Shown here: piece by piece, positions 16,021 through 25,597 of the stretch
Layout: every line of letters begins with the position of its first letter
How positions within the stretch are numbered: the first letter of the stretch is position 1
Assembly (NCBI RefSeq): GCF_004745825.1
Contig: NZ_SRLA01000004.1
Coordinates: 372,001 to 436,000, forward strand
DNA: 64,000 bases
Origin: Hymenobacter fodinae
GTDB taxonomy: Bacteria > Bacteroidota > Bacteroidia > Cytophagales > Hymenobacteraceae
Direction: 5' to 3'
The notes under the pieces: model-generated
The model's database searches: none
What the model was told of the DNA's origin: nothing
What the model saw: the letters and a program-made list of their open reading frames with translations, nothing else
Translations under genes and position numbers: made by a program

Positions 16021-17403
16021 CTACTGGCGCCGGGCTAATTCCTGTGCAATCAGGGCTTGGACTGCCGGTTGATCGAAGTCGGCCTCTGACTTGATGTGGG
16101 GCATAATGCGCTGCATAATCCGTTCTTGCTCTTGCCCACTGGCCCAGGCTTCTGCATAGGGCTGATGCGAAAAGGTTACTTGGGAGTACAACGGCAACCA
16201 CTGCTGCGGATACTGCGCCGAAATCTTGCTTTCTATCTTTTTCTGCAGCAAAAAGCGGGGGTCTGCCACTCGGTCACGCATCTCCTCAAAGTTATACACA
16301 GCCAGGTCGGCCATGGCATCGGCGTTAGGCTTGCGCTGCTGCTGAAATTGCTGGAAAATCGTGAGCCAATCGTGGCCGTATTGGGCCATAAGTCCCTGCA
16401 AAATGGTGCAGTCTTCAAACCCGGCGTTCATACCTTGTCCGTAAAAAGGCACAATAGCGTGCGAAGCATCCCCGAGTAGTAGCACCTCGTCAGCCACCGA
16501 CCATGGATAGCACCGAACGGTCACCAATGAACTGGTAGGGTTTTCAAAGAACTCCTGCTCTAGCTCCGGCATGAGGGGCACCGCATCCGGGAATACTTCT
16601 TCAAAGAAGCAGCGTACTTGCGCTGGCGTCTGGAGCGTTTCAAAGGAAACATCTCCTTCGTAGGGGAAAAATAACGTGCAATTAAACGAGCCATCTAGGT
16701 TAGGCAGCGCAATCATCATGTACTGCCCCCTAGGCCAGATGTGCAGCGCGTTTTTCTCAATTACCCAACTATTGTCAGGACCGGCCGCAATGGTTAGTTC
16801 TTTGTACCCGTAGTTGAGATACTGCTGGGAGTAGTTGAAGCGGTCGGTTTTCTGCATGGCAGCGCGCACAGCCGAGTAGGCGCCATCCGTTCCGAACAAG
16901 TGGCGGTAGGGCCATACGCGTGTGCTGGCCGCGGCAGTATCAAACATTTCGAGGGTACGGTTCCGCAGGTCTACGCGGCGGCACTGCTGATTGAAATGCA
17001 CCTGCACCCGCGGCTCCTCATCTACTAGATCCAACAAGCGCTGGTTGAGGCCAGCCCGCGAAACTGAATAAATGGCCTGTCCTTCTTTACCATAGGGCTG
17101 CATGGTTAGCTGACGGCGCTGGTCGTGCATTACGCGGCGGTAAAGCGGAATGGCCACTTCGCGCACTGCCTCTTCTACTCCAATTCCTTGTAAAGCCCGC
17201 CACCCCCGGTCAGATAGGGCCAGGTTGATGGATCTGCCTTCTTGGTTTTCGCCTTTTCGTGGGTCGGCCCGCCGCTCAAATACTTCCACAGAATGTCCCT
17301 GCCGGGCCAAGTACAGGGCCAGTAACGAGCCGACTAAACCGCCGCCAACTACAGTGAGAGGTTCATTTTCTGGGCCAGATGAGGGTAAGACAGGTGCGGA
17401 CAT
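16021..17403 (-). CDS. kmo: Kynurenine 3-monooxygenase
   Basis: 460 residues, the usual length. An FAD-binding Rossmann start (LTVVGGGLVGSLLALYLA, about 16-33) leads to GRSINLALSDRGW, a signature of KMO, then VSRAGLNQRLL, GTDGAYSAVR and the second FAD motif LLLGDASHAIVPFYGQGMNAGFEDC. The C-terminal portion is a helical region as in other KMOs. It uses NADPH and O2 to hydroxylate L-kynurenine to 3-hydroxykynurenine. The next enzymes of the pathway are encoded at 25598-28509 and 37106-38548, not immediately adjacent. The gene ends in TAG followed by GCC on its own strand. Confidence 0.95.
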   Translation of the reverse strand: MSAPVLPSSGPENEPLTVVGGGLVGSLLALYLARQGHSVEVFERRADPRKGENQEGRSINLALSDRGWRALQGIGVEEAVREVAIPLYRRVMHDQRRQLTMQPYGKEGQAIYSVSRAGLNQRLLDLVDEEPRVQVHFNQQCRRVDLRNRTLEMFDTAAASTRVWPYRHLFGTDGAYSAVRAAMQKTDRFNYSQQYLNYGYKELTIAAGPDNSWVIEKNALHIWPRGQYMMIALPNLDGSFNCTLFFPYEGDVSFETLQTPAQVRCFFEEVFPDAVPLMPELEQEFFENPTSSLVTVRCYPWSVADEVLLLGDASHAIVPFYGQGMNAGFEDCTILQGLMAQYGHDWLTIFQQFQQQRKPNADAMADLAVYNFEEMRDRVADPRFLLQKKIESKISAQYPQQWLPLYSQVTFSHQPYAEAWASGQEQERIMQRIMPHIKSEADFDQPAVQALIAQELARRQ

Positions 17404-18068
17404 ACAAGAGGTCGAATAAGAAAGGCAAAGATCGCCTTAACGAAAGTAGAAGATTATAGCGGCTTCGATTAAACGAGAAAAGTTCCGAGTCTGTCTGGTT
17501 CTACCTGTGTTTAGTCGTAAAATCTGACCTAGCTAGCAGGCGTTCCTTTCCTTTGGATTTTTCGGAGTAATACTGAAATAACGTCAATTCTATATGCTAG
17601 CGGATATGTACCAATTGGCAAAAGTATATCGAGGCCCTGTACGGCGTTCACACCGGAGTCTTTCAGTAACTAACACGCACGACACAACCCCGGAACTATT
17701 CAATTCGACGCCCCCTAACTATACTACTACTAAAACTCCTATTGTCACTACTTCAAAACCTATAAGTATAACTGCGGCCAAAACTCGTTTTTGGCTGGGT
17801 GAGTATTGCTTAGGAGAAGGTGACTGCCCGACTTTGTACGGTGACCCCGGAATTAGATATTAAGCGTTCCATTGTGAACGATGTCTACTAATCACTTTTC
17901 TCTGGTATCCAACTTAACTAAACTTATTATTGGCATAATGCAATAAAATATCAGTAGAAATATGATGGAGATATATGATACTGCATATAATATCTACTGT
18001 GTTGTCATTACATTTGTGACCTTTTCTTCTAAACACACCCCGTTGTAATTTTTTGTAATTTTTCCAGT
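17404..18068. other. Long AT-rich intergenic region before the first TonB receptor
   Basis: 665 bases between divergent kmo and the TonB receptor gene. The last 150 bases are very AT-rich and carry a TAcaTTTG element at 18009-18016. An 89-codon Ser/Thr-rich reading frame at 17594-17863 shows no coding character. No repeat or RNA gene recognised. Confidence 0.55.
18009..18016 (+). promoter_or_regulatory. Bacteroidota -7 element for the first TonB receptor
   Basis: TAcaTTTG, an exact TAnnTTTG match 52 nt before the ATG, in a strongly AT-rich stretch. Confidence 0.5.
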
Positions 18069-20810
18069 ATGAGAAAACTCTACCGTTTTCACTCTCTTTT
18101 TTTATTGCTCTTGTTCCTGAGCGTTTTGCCTGCTTGGGCTCAGGAAGCAGCTCTTATCAGCGGCACCATTCAGAATACTGCAGGCGAGCCGGTACCGGGC
18201 GCTACTATCTTTATCCGGGGCACATTTATTGGCACCAGCACCGATCGGGAGGGTAAGTTTACCCTGCGTGCTGATTTTGGCGAGGCCCCTGTTGTGCTTT
18301 CAGTCTCTTTTGTAGGCTACGAAAGCCGGGAAGTAACCTTGTCCAAGCCCGATAACGCAGTACTAGTTCAGCTCAAGATTAATTCTACGCTGACAAACGA
18401 GGTAATTGCCTCTGCGTCTCGCGTAGAAGAAGGCATTTTACAAGCCCCCGTTACGGTAGAGAAAGTAACCTCCCAGCAGGTACTGCGCATGCCTCCCCCC
18501 GATGTTCAGGTCGGACTCAATCACTTCAAGGGCATCGATGTGAACAGCACCAGCATGCTGATGAACTCCTTGAGCACCCGCGGTTTTAACTCCGCAAAAT
18601 CTGAGCGCCTGATTCAGCTAACCGACTACTTCGACACCCAGTCGCCTTCGCTTAACATTAACGCTGGCAACATTACTGGCCTACCAGAGCTCGATATTGA
18701 GAGCATTGAAATTATTCACGGGCCAGCCTCCGCTCTATACGGAGCTAATGCCTTTAACGGGGTACTACTCTTAAACTCCAAGGACCCTTTCGTGAGCGAG
18801 GGCTTGAGCGCCCGAGTGCGCGGTGGTGAGCGGAGTTTTGGAGAAGGCCAACTGCGCTACGCCAAAAAGCTAACGGATAAGCTCGCCATAAAAATCACAG
18901 GCGCTTACCTGACAGCCAACGACTGGTTGGCTACGAACTACGCCGCCACCAGCACAGCCGTGGAGCGCGATAATAACCCCGAAGGTTCTGCCCTGGGCTT
19001 CGATGCCGTGAACCGCTACGGCGACGTAAAAAATACTTATAGCCCCGCCCAAAACCGGGCCGCTACTACCACTACCCCAGCCTACACTGTAAATCCGGAA
19101 CTTTACGGTAAGAGTGTATTTATGCCAGGCTTTACCGAAACCACGCTGGTGGGCGACGACCATAAGGCAAAGGCCTGGAAGGTGCAGCCCTCCTTATCTT
19201 ACCTAGTTACCAGCAGCGTGAAGATGACCGTAGGGGCCAACATTAACCGGGGCACGGCTAGCTACCAGAGTTCCAGCCGCTACCGGCTGCGCGACTTGGG
19301 CACCAACCAGTACCACGGCGAGATAAAAGGCGAGCGGTGGTTTTTACGCGGACAGTCCATTCAAGACTTTGGCAACCGTAGCTACGACTTAGGCTTTTTA
19401 GGGGCCTTTATTCAGACCTCACCAGTGGCTGATGGTGCCGCTACGCGCTACGTAGACCAGTATTTTGGTACTTACAACGGCGCTTACACTGCAGCGCGCA
19501 ATGCGGGGGCTAGTGCAGAGCAAGCGCAGGGCGCGGCTAAAGCCAAAGCCGACCAACTACAGCTAGACCCCAACAGCGCGCGGTTTCAACAGTTGCGCAG
19601 CCAGATCATTCAGGATGCAACCCCGGGCCGCGGAGCCCGCCTCAACCCCAGTTCTTTGCTGAACGAGGGCAATGCGCAATACAACTTCAAGCTAGGCACT
19701 ACCGCCGACCTGATTGTGGGGGCCGCTTACCGTAAGTTCCGCTTGGGCTCTAATGGCAATATCTACTCCGACGACCACAAGCGTATTCAGAACCACGAAA
19801 CAGGTGGCTATGCTCAGTTCACCAAGAAATTTCTGGATGAACGCCTTAAGCTGGCCCTGGCTGGCCGAATTGATGCCTTCAAGAATTTTGACGCTGCCTT
19901 CTCTCCACGGGCTTCGGTAGTGTATTCAGCCGGCGACAACAAGCAGCACAACCTGCGCGCCAGCTTCGGGCGGGCTTTCCGTTCGCCTACCCAACTCGAC
20001 CAGTACATCCGTCTTGATGTGGGCCGTGCCTTGCTGCTCGGCAACGTTGATAATGGTTTCCAGGGTTACCGTCTGCTCAATGCTCAGGGCCAGCGCTTCG
20101 GCACTGTGGGCGCCGACCTTGCTTCATTTGAGGCCAACATTGCCCCGCTGCAATTGGAACGCCTGAGCACGTTTGAGGTAGGCTATAAAGCGGCCCTTAG
20201 CGACAAGCTTGCCCTGGACGTGAACTACTACCAGAGCTACTACAACGACTTTATTGGTGCTACCACCTTTATCGGCAACGCAAATGGCTCGCGGCCTACA
20301 GTGGCCCAGCTTCAAGCCGGTACGCCCACGCAGTTCCAGTCGGGCGAGACCCGCGTGCTACAGGTCTGGACGAATGCAGCCCAGGAAGTGCGCACGAAGG
20401 GTGGAGCTATTGGGGTAACGTACTCTGTAGCGCCCGCGCTTAATCTGGCCGCTAATTACTCGCTTAACATCCTCGACCGCAGCGAAGTGCAGGATCAGGC
20501 TTTCCAGACTTATTTCAACACGCCTAAGCACAAGTACAATGTGAGTGCAAGCGGTACCGCCCTCACTCATCTGAGCTATTCGGTAAACTACCGTTGGGCA
20601 CAAGGCCACGAATACGGTATGCCTTTCGCCGTAGGCCAGTTAGCCAACTATTGTGCCGTTGACGCTTTTGTGGGCTATACCTTTCCTACGTTGTCTAGCA
20701 CCTTGCAAGCCGGCGCTTCTAATCTGTTAGATGCTAACAACATTCAGGTATATGGCGGACCTAATATTGGTCGCTTGATATACGTAGGCCTGCAGATCGA
20801 CGTAAAATAA
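18069..20810 (+). CDS. TonB-dependent outer-membrane receptor (copy 1)
   Basis: 913 residues. Signal peptide (MRKLYRFHSLFLLLLFLSVL, cleavage after AWA), then a carboxypeptidase-like regulatory domain at about 28-112 (ISGTIQNTAGEPVPGATIFI, SFVGYES), then the plug (about 120-250, with IEIIHGPASALYGANAFNG), then a 22-strand-type barrel ending GRLIYVGLQIDVK. There is no SusD partner, so this is not a polysaccharide-utilisation SusCD pair. A paralogue of nearly equal length follows. The ligand is unknown. The position next to kmo makes uptake of a tryptophan-related or aromatic compound thinkable but unsupported. A terminator follows the gene. Confidence 0.93.
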   Translation: MRKLYRFHSLFLLLLFLSVLPAWAQEAALISGTIQNTAGEPVPGATIFIRGTFIGTSTDREGKFTLRADFGEAPVVLSVSFVGYESREVTLSKPDNAVLVQLKINSTLTNEVIASASRVEEGILQAPVTVEKVTSQQVLRMPPPDVQVGLNHFKGIDVNSTSMLMNSLSTRGFNSAKSERLIQLTDYFDTQSPSLNINAGNITGLPELDIESIEIIHGPASALYGANAFNGVLLLNSKDPFVSEGLSARVRGGERSFGEGQLRYAKKLTDKLAIKITGAYLTANDWLATNYAATSTAVERDNNPEGSALGFDAVNRYGDVKNTYSPAQNRAATTTTPAYTVNPELYGKSVFMPGFTETTLVGDDHKAKAWKVQPSLSYLVTSSVKMTVGANINRGTASYQSSSRYRLRDLGTNQYHGEIKGERWFLRGQSIQDFGNRSYDLGFLGAFIQTSPVADGAATRYVDQYFGTYNGAYTAARNAGASAEQAQGAAKAKADQLQLDPNSARFQQLRSQIIQDATPGRGARLNPSSLLNEGNAQYNFKLGTTADLIVGAAYRKFRLGSNGNIYSDDHKRIQNHETGGYAQFTKKFLDERLKLALAGRIDAFKNFDAAFSPRASVVYSAGDNKQHNLRASFGRAFRSPTQLDQYIRLDVGRALLLGNVDNGFQGYRLLNAQGQRFGTVGADLASFEANIAPLQLERLSTFEVGYKAALSDKLALDVNYYQSYYNDFIGATTFIGNANGSRPTVAQLQAGTPTQFQSGETRVLQVWTNAAQEVRTKGGAIGVTYSVAPALNLAANYSLNILDRSEVQDQAFQTYFNTPKHKYNVSASGTALTHLSYSVNYRWAQGHEYGMPFAVGQLANYCAVDAFVGYTFPTLSSTLQAGASNLLDANNIQVYGGPNIGRLIYVGLQIDVK

Positions 20811-20849
20811 CCCTCTTCCCTTAGTTACCTAGTTACTAAGTAAAGTGCT

Positions 20850-20905
20850 ATAAGATGCCGCTTACTCTGGATGCATCCCAGTGTAGGCGGCATCTTATTT
20901 TTATT
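20850..20905 (+). terminator. Terminator after TonB receptor copy 1
   Basis: A perfect 12-bp stem (ATAAGATGCCGC at 20850-20861 with GCGGCATCTTAT at 20887-20898), an inner CTGG...CCAG hairpin, and a T-rich tail. Confidence 0.85.
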
Positions 20906-21153
20906 TAATAATAAATAGTTAAATAATGCTAATATAAATTTCCCAAATCCAAACAACTGCTGATTATTTTTCAAGATATCATACCTAAAAAGTAAGCCAA
21001 AATTGACGCAATTAGATACTGTCAGCTTATCATATTGGGAGGAAATTCTCAATTTTAGATAATATGTAGCAACATTAACTTGCTAATTCAAGCTATTAAC
21101 CCTTGATTTTATACTATTCATCTAGAATCAGAGCATGTGTTATTATACAGCTC

Positions 21154-21161
21154 TAGGTTTG
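21154..21161 (+). promoter_or_regulatory. Bacteroidota -7 element for the second TonB receptor
   Basis: TAggTTTG, an exact TAnnTTTG match 31 nt before the ATG at 21193. It suggests the second receptor has its own promoter. Confidence 0.5.
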
Positions 21162-21192
21162 CAGATAGTTTATATTCTCACCTAGTGCTTGC

Positions 21193-23958
21193 ATGAAAAA
21201 TCTTTACCCGCCAATGTTGGCGGCCTTGCTCCTCCCCCAACTATCTGCTTCGGCAGCCCACCTTCGCAACGCTCACTCCTCTACCGCCACTACTCGCACC
21301 CCCGATCCAACAGAGTTTGTATCTGGTGTAATCAAAACATCTACAGGTGAAGCGCTTCCTGGGGCTACTGTATTCATTAAAGGCAGTTTCATTGGCACCA
21401 GCACTAACCACCTAGGCCAGTTCCGTCTGGGAGTACCTTTTGAAAATGGGCCCGTTACGCTGGTGGTGTCCTACGTTGGCTACGACTCGCAGGAGGTAGA
21501 ACTAAAAACCGTCGACAATGCCCTAAGCGTAGCACTAGCCCCCAGCGCTACGTTGCTTAATGAGACAGTGGTATCGGCCTCCCGTATTGAGGAGAACATC
21601 CTACGAGCACCCGTTACTATTGACAAGCTCTCGACCCAGCAGATTGAGAAGATATCGAATCCGGAGATTTTAGGTGGCCTAGGCCAGTTGAAAGGAATTG
21701 ATGTGAGCTCCGCCTCAATGCTCTTTACCAGCGTTAGTACGCGTGGGTTCAACACGGCAAAGTCGGAGCGCGTAGTGCAGCTGGTGGATTATATGGATAC
21801 CCAGCTGCCTTCCCTGAACCTGAGCCCCGGCAACCTAGTCGGAATTCCGGAGCTGGATATGGAAAGCATTGAGATTATCCATGGCCCAGCCTCGGCTCTG
21901 TACGGCTCAAATGCACTAAGCGGCGTAATTCTGTTTAACACCAAAGACCCCTTCGTGTACGAAGGCCTGAGCGTGCGGCTACGAGGCGGACAGCGCAACT
22001 TGCTTGATGGGCAGCTGCGCTACGCTAAGAAACTGACCGATAAACTGGCTATTAAAATTAACGCCAGCTCGTTCCGAGCCAACGACTGGATTGCCAACAA
22101 CTTTGAAGCTACGCAGAGCTCGGTTAACCCGGCTGGCTCACCGCTGGGCTATAACGCCGTGAACCGCTACGGCGAGTACGGCTATACCTTTATGCCCTCG
22201 CAACAGTTGCCCGGAGGCACCAATGCGGAGCTTTATGGCAAAACTGCCTACATGCCTGGCTTTACGGAGCAAGACCTAGTTGCTAATGACAACAAAACCT
22301 CTTCTTACCGCCTGCAGGGTGCAGTATCTTACCTGCTGCGTGAAGACCTGAAGCTTACCGTAGAGGCAAAGTATGCCGAAGGCACGGCTACGTATCAGAA
22401 TATCAGCCGATTCCGGGTGAAAGGCTTGGGTACCACCCAGTACCGGGCCGAGCTGAAGAGCAGCAAAGGCTTCTTGCGCCTGTACTCCACGGAGGATTTC
22501 ACGGGTAAGTCATACGAACTAAACCAGTTAGGCACTCTTTTACAGGAGTCGCCAGCTGCTGAGGGGGGAACAGTGAGCTATGCCCAGCAGTTTTATGCTA
22601 CGTATAACGCGGCATACAGCCAGGCCCGCCGCGCGGGCGCGCCCGTGGAGGCTGCACTGGCCGCAGCTCAGCAGGCCGCCGCAGCTACGCAGCTCAATAC
22701 GGGCAACCCTCGCTTTACGGCACTGCGCGAGCAAATTATTGGCAACAAAACCCCGGGCGTAGGAGCACAGCAGTATTTCAACTCCTTCCTGAATGACATC
22801 AGTGGACAGCGCAACTTTCAGCTGAATAACGCGGGTACCAGCTTGGTAGTGGGGGCCGCTTACCGGGAATACCGCCTTGGGTCGAACGGGTTGCTTTTCA
22901 ATGACAAAGACAACAAGCGCATTCGGAACTACGAGTACGGAGCCTATGGGCAACTGACGCAAAGCCTGTTGGAAGAGCGCCTGAAGCTTGCCTTTGCCGG
23001 CCGTGTAGATGACTTTAAGAATTTCAAGCCAGCATTTTCTCCGCGGGCTTCGGTAGTTCTCTCATTAGGCGAAAACAAGCAGCATAACATCCGGGCTAGC
23101 TACGGCCGTGCATTCCGCTCCCCCTCCCAAACCGAACAGTACTTCTACAACGACATCCGGACTGGGGTGCTGATTGGCAACATTGGCATGGGGTTCCAGG
23201 GGTATAACCTGGCGTTATTTAACTCACCGCAATTGCTCGCGGCGGCCCAGAACAACCCCTCGGTACTGCAGCCCTACGAGTACAACATCAAGCCCTTGAC
23301 GCTGGAGCGAGTAGGCACGGTCGAAATTGGGTACAAAGGTGCTATTCTGCCTAAGGTATATCTGGATGCCAGCTACTTCCGGAGCCGCTATAACGACTTC
23401 ATTGGCGCGCGCACCTTCGTAGGTAATACCGATGGCTCACGCCCAACGCCCCAACAATTGGCGGCTGGCTATAGCACCGCCTATACCAACCAGAACCAGC
23501 CCACCCGCGTACTCTACGCCTACTACAACAACGACCAAGAGGTACGCACTCAGGGCGTGACGGCAGGCTTAACGTACTACTTCAAGCGGGCGCTGAACAT
23601 CACTGGCAATTACTCGCTGAACGTGCTGGACAAAAGCAATCTACCCGAAGGCTTCCAGACGTTTTATAATACGCCCAAGCATAAGTACAACGTAGGCGCT
23701 ACTGGCACCATCGGGAACCTGAGCTATAACGTAAATTACCGCTGGGTACAGGGCCACGTACAGGAGATGCCCTTTGCTACCGGCAGCATCAAAGACTACA
23801 GCACAACCGACGCTTACCTGGGCTACACACTGCCTAAGCTAAACACTACGCTGCAGACTGGCATTTCTAACGCATTTAATACCAATAACGTGCAGGTGTT
23901 TGGTGGCCCCCAAATCGGCCGACTGGCCTACCTGGGCCTGCGGGTAGATTTAAAATAA
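21193..23958 (+). CDS. TonB-dependent outer-membrane receptor (copy 2)
   Basis: 921 residues, colinear with the receptor at 18069-20810 from the regulatory domain onwards (GEALPGATVFIKGSFIGTST, SYVGYDS) through the plug (IEIIHGPASALYGSNALSG) to the barrel end (GRLAYLGLRVDLK). Many blocks match closely, for example the FNTPKHKYNV-like strand near the C-terminus. The N-terminus differs: a longer Ser/Thr/His-rich stretch follows the signal peptide. The tandem pair most likely arose by duplication and has diverged, mainly in extracellular-loop regions, which suggests different ligands. It has its own promoter element, and a GC-rich terminator follows. Confidence 0.93.
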   Translation: MKNLYPPMLAALLLPQLSASAAHLRNAHSSTATTRTPDPTEFVSGVIKTSTGEALPGATVFIKGSFIGTSTNHLGQFRLGVPFENGPVTLVVSYVGYDSQEVELKTVDNALSVALAPSATLLNETVVSASRIEENILRAPVTIDKLSTQQIEKISNPEILGGLGQLKGIDVSSASMLFTSVSTRGFNTAKSERVVQLVDYMDTQLPSLNLSPGNLVGIPELDMESIEIIHGPASALYGSNALSGVILFNTKDPFVYEGLSVRLRGGQRNLLDGQLRYAKKLTDKLAIKINASSFRANDWIANNFEATQSSVNPAGSPLGYNAVNRYGEYGYTFMPSQQLPGGTNAELYGKTAYMPGFTEQDLVANDNKTSSYRLQGAVSYLLREDLKLTVEAKYAEGTATYQNISRFRVKGLGTTQYRAELKSSKGFLRLYSTEDFTGKSYELNQLGTLLQESPAAEGGTVSYAQQFYATYNAAYSQARRAGAPVEAALAAAQQAAAATQLNTGNPRFTALREQIIGNKTPGVGAQQYFNSFLNDISGQRNFQLNNAGTSLVVGAAYREYRLGSNGLLFNDKDNKRIRNYEYGAYGQLTQSLLEERLKLAFAGRVDDFKNFKPAFSPRASVVLSLGENKQHNIRASYGRAFRSPSQTEQYFYNDIRTGVLIGNIGMGFQGYNLALFNSPQLLAAAQNNPSVLQPYEYNIKPLTLERVGTVEIGYKGAILPKVYLDASYFRSRYNDFIGARTFVGNTDGSRPTPQQLAAGYSTAYTNQNQPTRVLYAYYNNDQEVRTQGVTAGLTYYFKRALNITGNYSLNVLDKSNLPEGFQTFYNTPKHKYNVGATGTIGNLSYNVNYRWVQGHVQEMPFATGSIKDYSTTDAYLGYTLPKLNTTLQTGISNAFNTNNVQVFGGPQIGRLAYLGLRVDLK

Positions 23959-23997
23959 CTCTGGGGTCCAAGGATTCTTTCCAACTGCCTACCAATT

Positions 23998-24046
23998 AAC
24001 TGGCCTAGAGCGCCGGGCTCCCGCCCGGCCGCTCTAGGCCAGTTTT
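23998..24046. terminator. Bidirectional GC-rich terminator
   Basis: Arms of about 20 bp (23998-24017 and 24024-24044) that pair fully apart from a one-base bulge, with TTTT on the plus side. The stem contains GGCCTAG and CTAGGCC. It lies between the convergent TonB receptor and alkB genes. Confidence 0.85.
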
Positions 24047-24088
24047 GCGCTGACGAACTACCAGTTGTTCACTTACCTTGCAATACTA

Positions 24089-24697
24089 CTACCCTCTGTC
24101 CGGAGTAATTACCAATCGAAAGGTTAGGTTGAGACGGGGTTCCTGCACGCGAGTCGTTTTGGGCAGAGCGTGCAGCCAGGCTTGCTGGGTGAGGCCGCGC
24201 ATCACGAGTAAGCTACCAGAGGTCAGCGCCAGACTAAGCGGCGGGTGCGGCGTCAGGAGCGGGTCGCGGGGGCGCAGCCGAAAACTGCGCGTAGCTCCCA
24301 GGCTTACGGAGGCAATGACAGGCCTAGAACCAAGTTCAGGCTCGTTATCTGCGTGCCAGCCCATACTATCCTGGCCGGTACGGTAGAGGTTGAGCAGTAC
24401 ACTGTTAAATGCAGCTCCCGTAACAGCTTCTACGTGTTGGCGGAGCTTCTGCAAGGCAGGTGTCCAGGGCTGGGGGTTAAGTTGCAAGCCAGAGTAGCGG
24501 TAAGTAGCTCCAGCATCGCCGTGCCAAGCTGTAAGCCGGGGCTGCAATACTTCCTGGCCAAACAGCCGGATGGCCTCATGCTGCCACGGGATAGTAGCCG
24601 TTAGCTCCGTCAGTAATTCCGCCGCCTCCAGTCGAGATAAAAACTCCGGATCCAGCAGCAAATCGGCATCGGGTAGCGGGATAGGCGTGAGTGGCAT
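24089..24697 (-). CDS. alkB: AlkB-like 2-oxoglutarate/Fe(II) dioxygenase
   Basis: 202 residues. The iron ligands are H and D in MGWHADNEPELG and H in WLHALPKT. The 2-oxoglutarate-binding Arg pair is in RLNLTFRLV. LNLYRTGQDSMGWH and VIASVSLGATRSF match the bacterial/ALKBH2-like group that removes methyl lesions from DNA or RNA oxidatively. It lies directly downstream of a minus-strand terminator (24701-24747) that would fall in its leader. The start ATG at 24697 is clear. It may act on nucleic acids, but the exact lesion range cannot be read from sequence. Confidence 0.9.
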   Translation of the reverse strand: MPLTPIPLPDADLLLDPEFLSRLEAAELLTELTATIPWQHEAIRLFGQEVLQPRLTAWHGDAGATYRYSGLQLNPQPWTPALQKLRQHVEAVTGAAFNSVLLNLYRTGQDSMGWHADNEPELGSRPVIASVSLGATRSFRLRPRDPLLTPHPPLSLALTSGSLLVMRGLTQQAWLHALPKTTRVQEPRLNLTFRLVITPDRG

Positions 24698-24700
24698 AGC

Positions 24701-24747
24701 AAAAAGATAGGCCTGAAGCTTGTCAGGAAGACAAACTTCAGGCCTAT
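24701..24747 (-). terminator. Minus-strand terminator just upstream of alkB
   Basis: Arms ATAGGCCTGAAG.TTGTC (24707-24724) and GACAA.CTTCAGGCCTAT (24730-24747) with one mismatch, followed on the minus strand by TTTTT. It ends four bases before the alkB start codon, so it terminates the upstream gene or attenuates alkB. Confidence 0.8.
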
Positions 24748-24767
24748 ATAGTTAGAACGAGGCCTGA

Positions 24768-25433
24768 CTATTTCACGGGAATACCCATTTCCGTGAACTG
24801 TCGCATCAGTATGGGTGCCAATAGGAGCAATAGGAGCATGCTTACCGCCATACAAATAATGAAGGGCGCAAACCAGCCTCGGCGCTGATACTGCTGCGCC
24901 CCAATGTACCGCGGCCAGAACCATAAGTTGTAGGCCATGATGGGCGGCAGACTACCAAACTGCATCAGGAATGGCGCTACCTGGGGTAGCGCTTTGAGGA
25001 GAATAGCAAACAGGATCAGATAACCAATCAGGAACAAGACCAACCGAGTGGTAGCTCCCTTGCGGCCTAACGCCCTAAAGTTTAGGATCAGCAGTATTGC
25101 CCCAGCGAACAACGAGAACAGGACCGAGAAAAGCGTAATGGTCAGGGGCGAATACAACGCCGGACCCGTTTCCTCCGGTAATTCAGCGGCAGCTCTCTGC
25201 TGCTGGCTAGCCGCCAAGCGCTGTGCCTCTGCTGCTTGCTGCTGCGCCGCAATGGGCTCCAACTCCGCGCGCAAGGCGGCCGGATTGAATTCTTCTACAG
25301 GAAGCTGCCGCTGCTGCGCTTCTGTGAGAGCCGCCAGCACAGCTTCTTCCCTGTACTCTGCGCGGTTACGCAGGTACAGCAACAGCTCGGCGTCGGTTTT
25401 ACGGCTCATTTTTGCCGCGTACTCTTCGGCCAT
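24768..25433 (-). CDS. Membrane protein with N-terminal coiled coil, unknown function
   Basis: 221 residues from the ATG at 25433. An upstream TTG would add eight residues. The soluble N-terminal part (about 1-95) is Glu/Gln/Ala-rich and predicted helical, with KTDAELLLYLRNRAEYREEA and LTEAQQRQLPVEEFNPAALR. This resembles the short helical segments seen in other Bacteroidota membrane proteins. Four hydrophobic segments follow (about 105-215). The family is not recognised. It is followed on its strand by a terminator and then alkB. No functional clue from neighbours. Confidence 0.75.
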   Translation of the reverse strand: MAEEYAAKMSRKTDAELLLYLRNRAEYREEAVLAALTEAQQRQLPVEEFNPAALRAELEPIAAQQQAAEAQRLAASQQQRAAAELPEETGPALYSPLTITLFSVLFSLFAGAILLILNFRALGRKGATTRLVLFLIGYLILFAILLKALPQVAPFLMQFGSLPPIMAYNLWFWPRYIGAQQYQRRGWFAPFIICMAVSMLLLLLLAPILMRQFTEMGIPVK

Positions 25434-25459
25434 GGTCAAGGCAAATAAAATCAACAACT

Positions 25460-25482
25460 GAATAGAGGCCTAGCCTCTATTC
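25460..25482. repeat. Small perfect hairpin in the kynU 3' region
   Basis: Arms GAATAGAGGC (25460-25469) and GCCTCTATTC (25473-25482) with a CTA loop. It again centres on a GGCCTAG-type core. No T-tract. Confidence 0.6.
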
Positions 25483-25554
25483 TCCTTACGCGCCCCAGCC
25501 AATTCGGCTGATATTCGGTGCTCTTTTCTGGCTCGAGGTCATAATTCTACCTAA

Positions 25555-25597
25555 CGCCGTAACTACCTGCAGCTGCTCAGCCAGCAGGTTTACGGCG
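25555..25597 (-). terminator. Hairpin immediately after kynU
   Basis: Arms CGCCGTAA.ACCTGC and GCAGGTTTACGGCG pair across a loop of about 13 bases with a small bulge. It adjoins the kynU stop codon and has no good T-tract, so termination is tentative. Confidence 0.45.

Larger units (their letters stand above)
20811..21192. other. Intergenic region between the TonB receptor genes
   Basis: 382 bases containing the terminator of the first receptor gene (20850-20905), then about 250 bases of AT-rich sequence and a TAggTTTG promoter element just before the second receptor gene. No gene. Confidence 0.65.

Noticed and set aside
17594..17863. 89-codon reading frame in the gap before the first TonB receptor
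   Set aside because: Ser/Thr-rich, no recognisable motif, no promoter-like sequence close by and unlike the codon use of neighbours. It might be a remnant, but I cannot support a gene.
18069..23958. SusC/SusD polysaccharide-utilisation locus
   Set aside because: Both receptors are SusC-like only in general build. There is no SusD lipoprotein, glycoside hydrolase or sigma/anti-sigma pair nearby.
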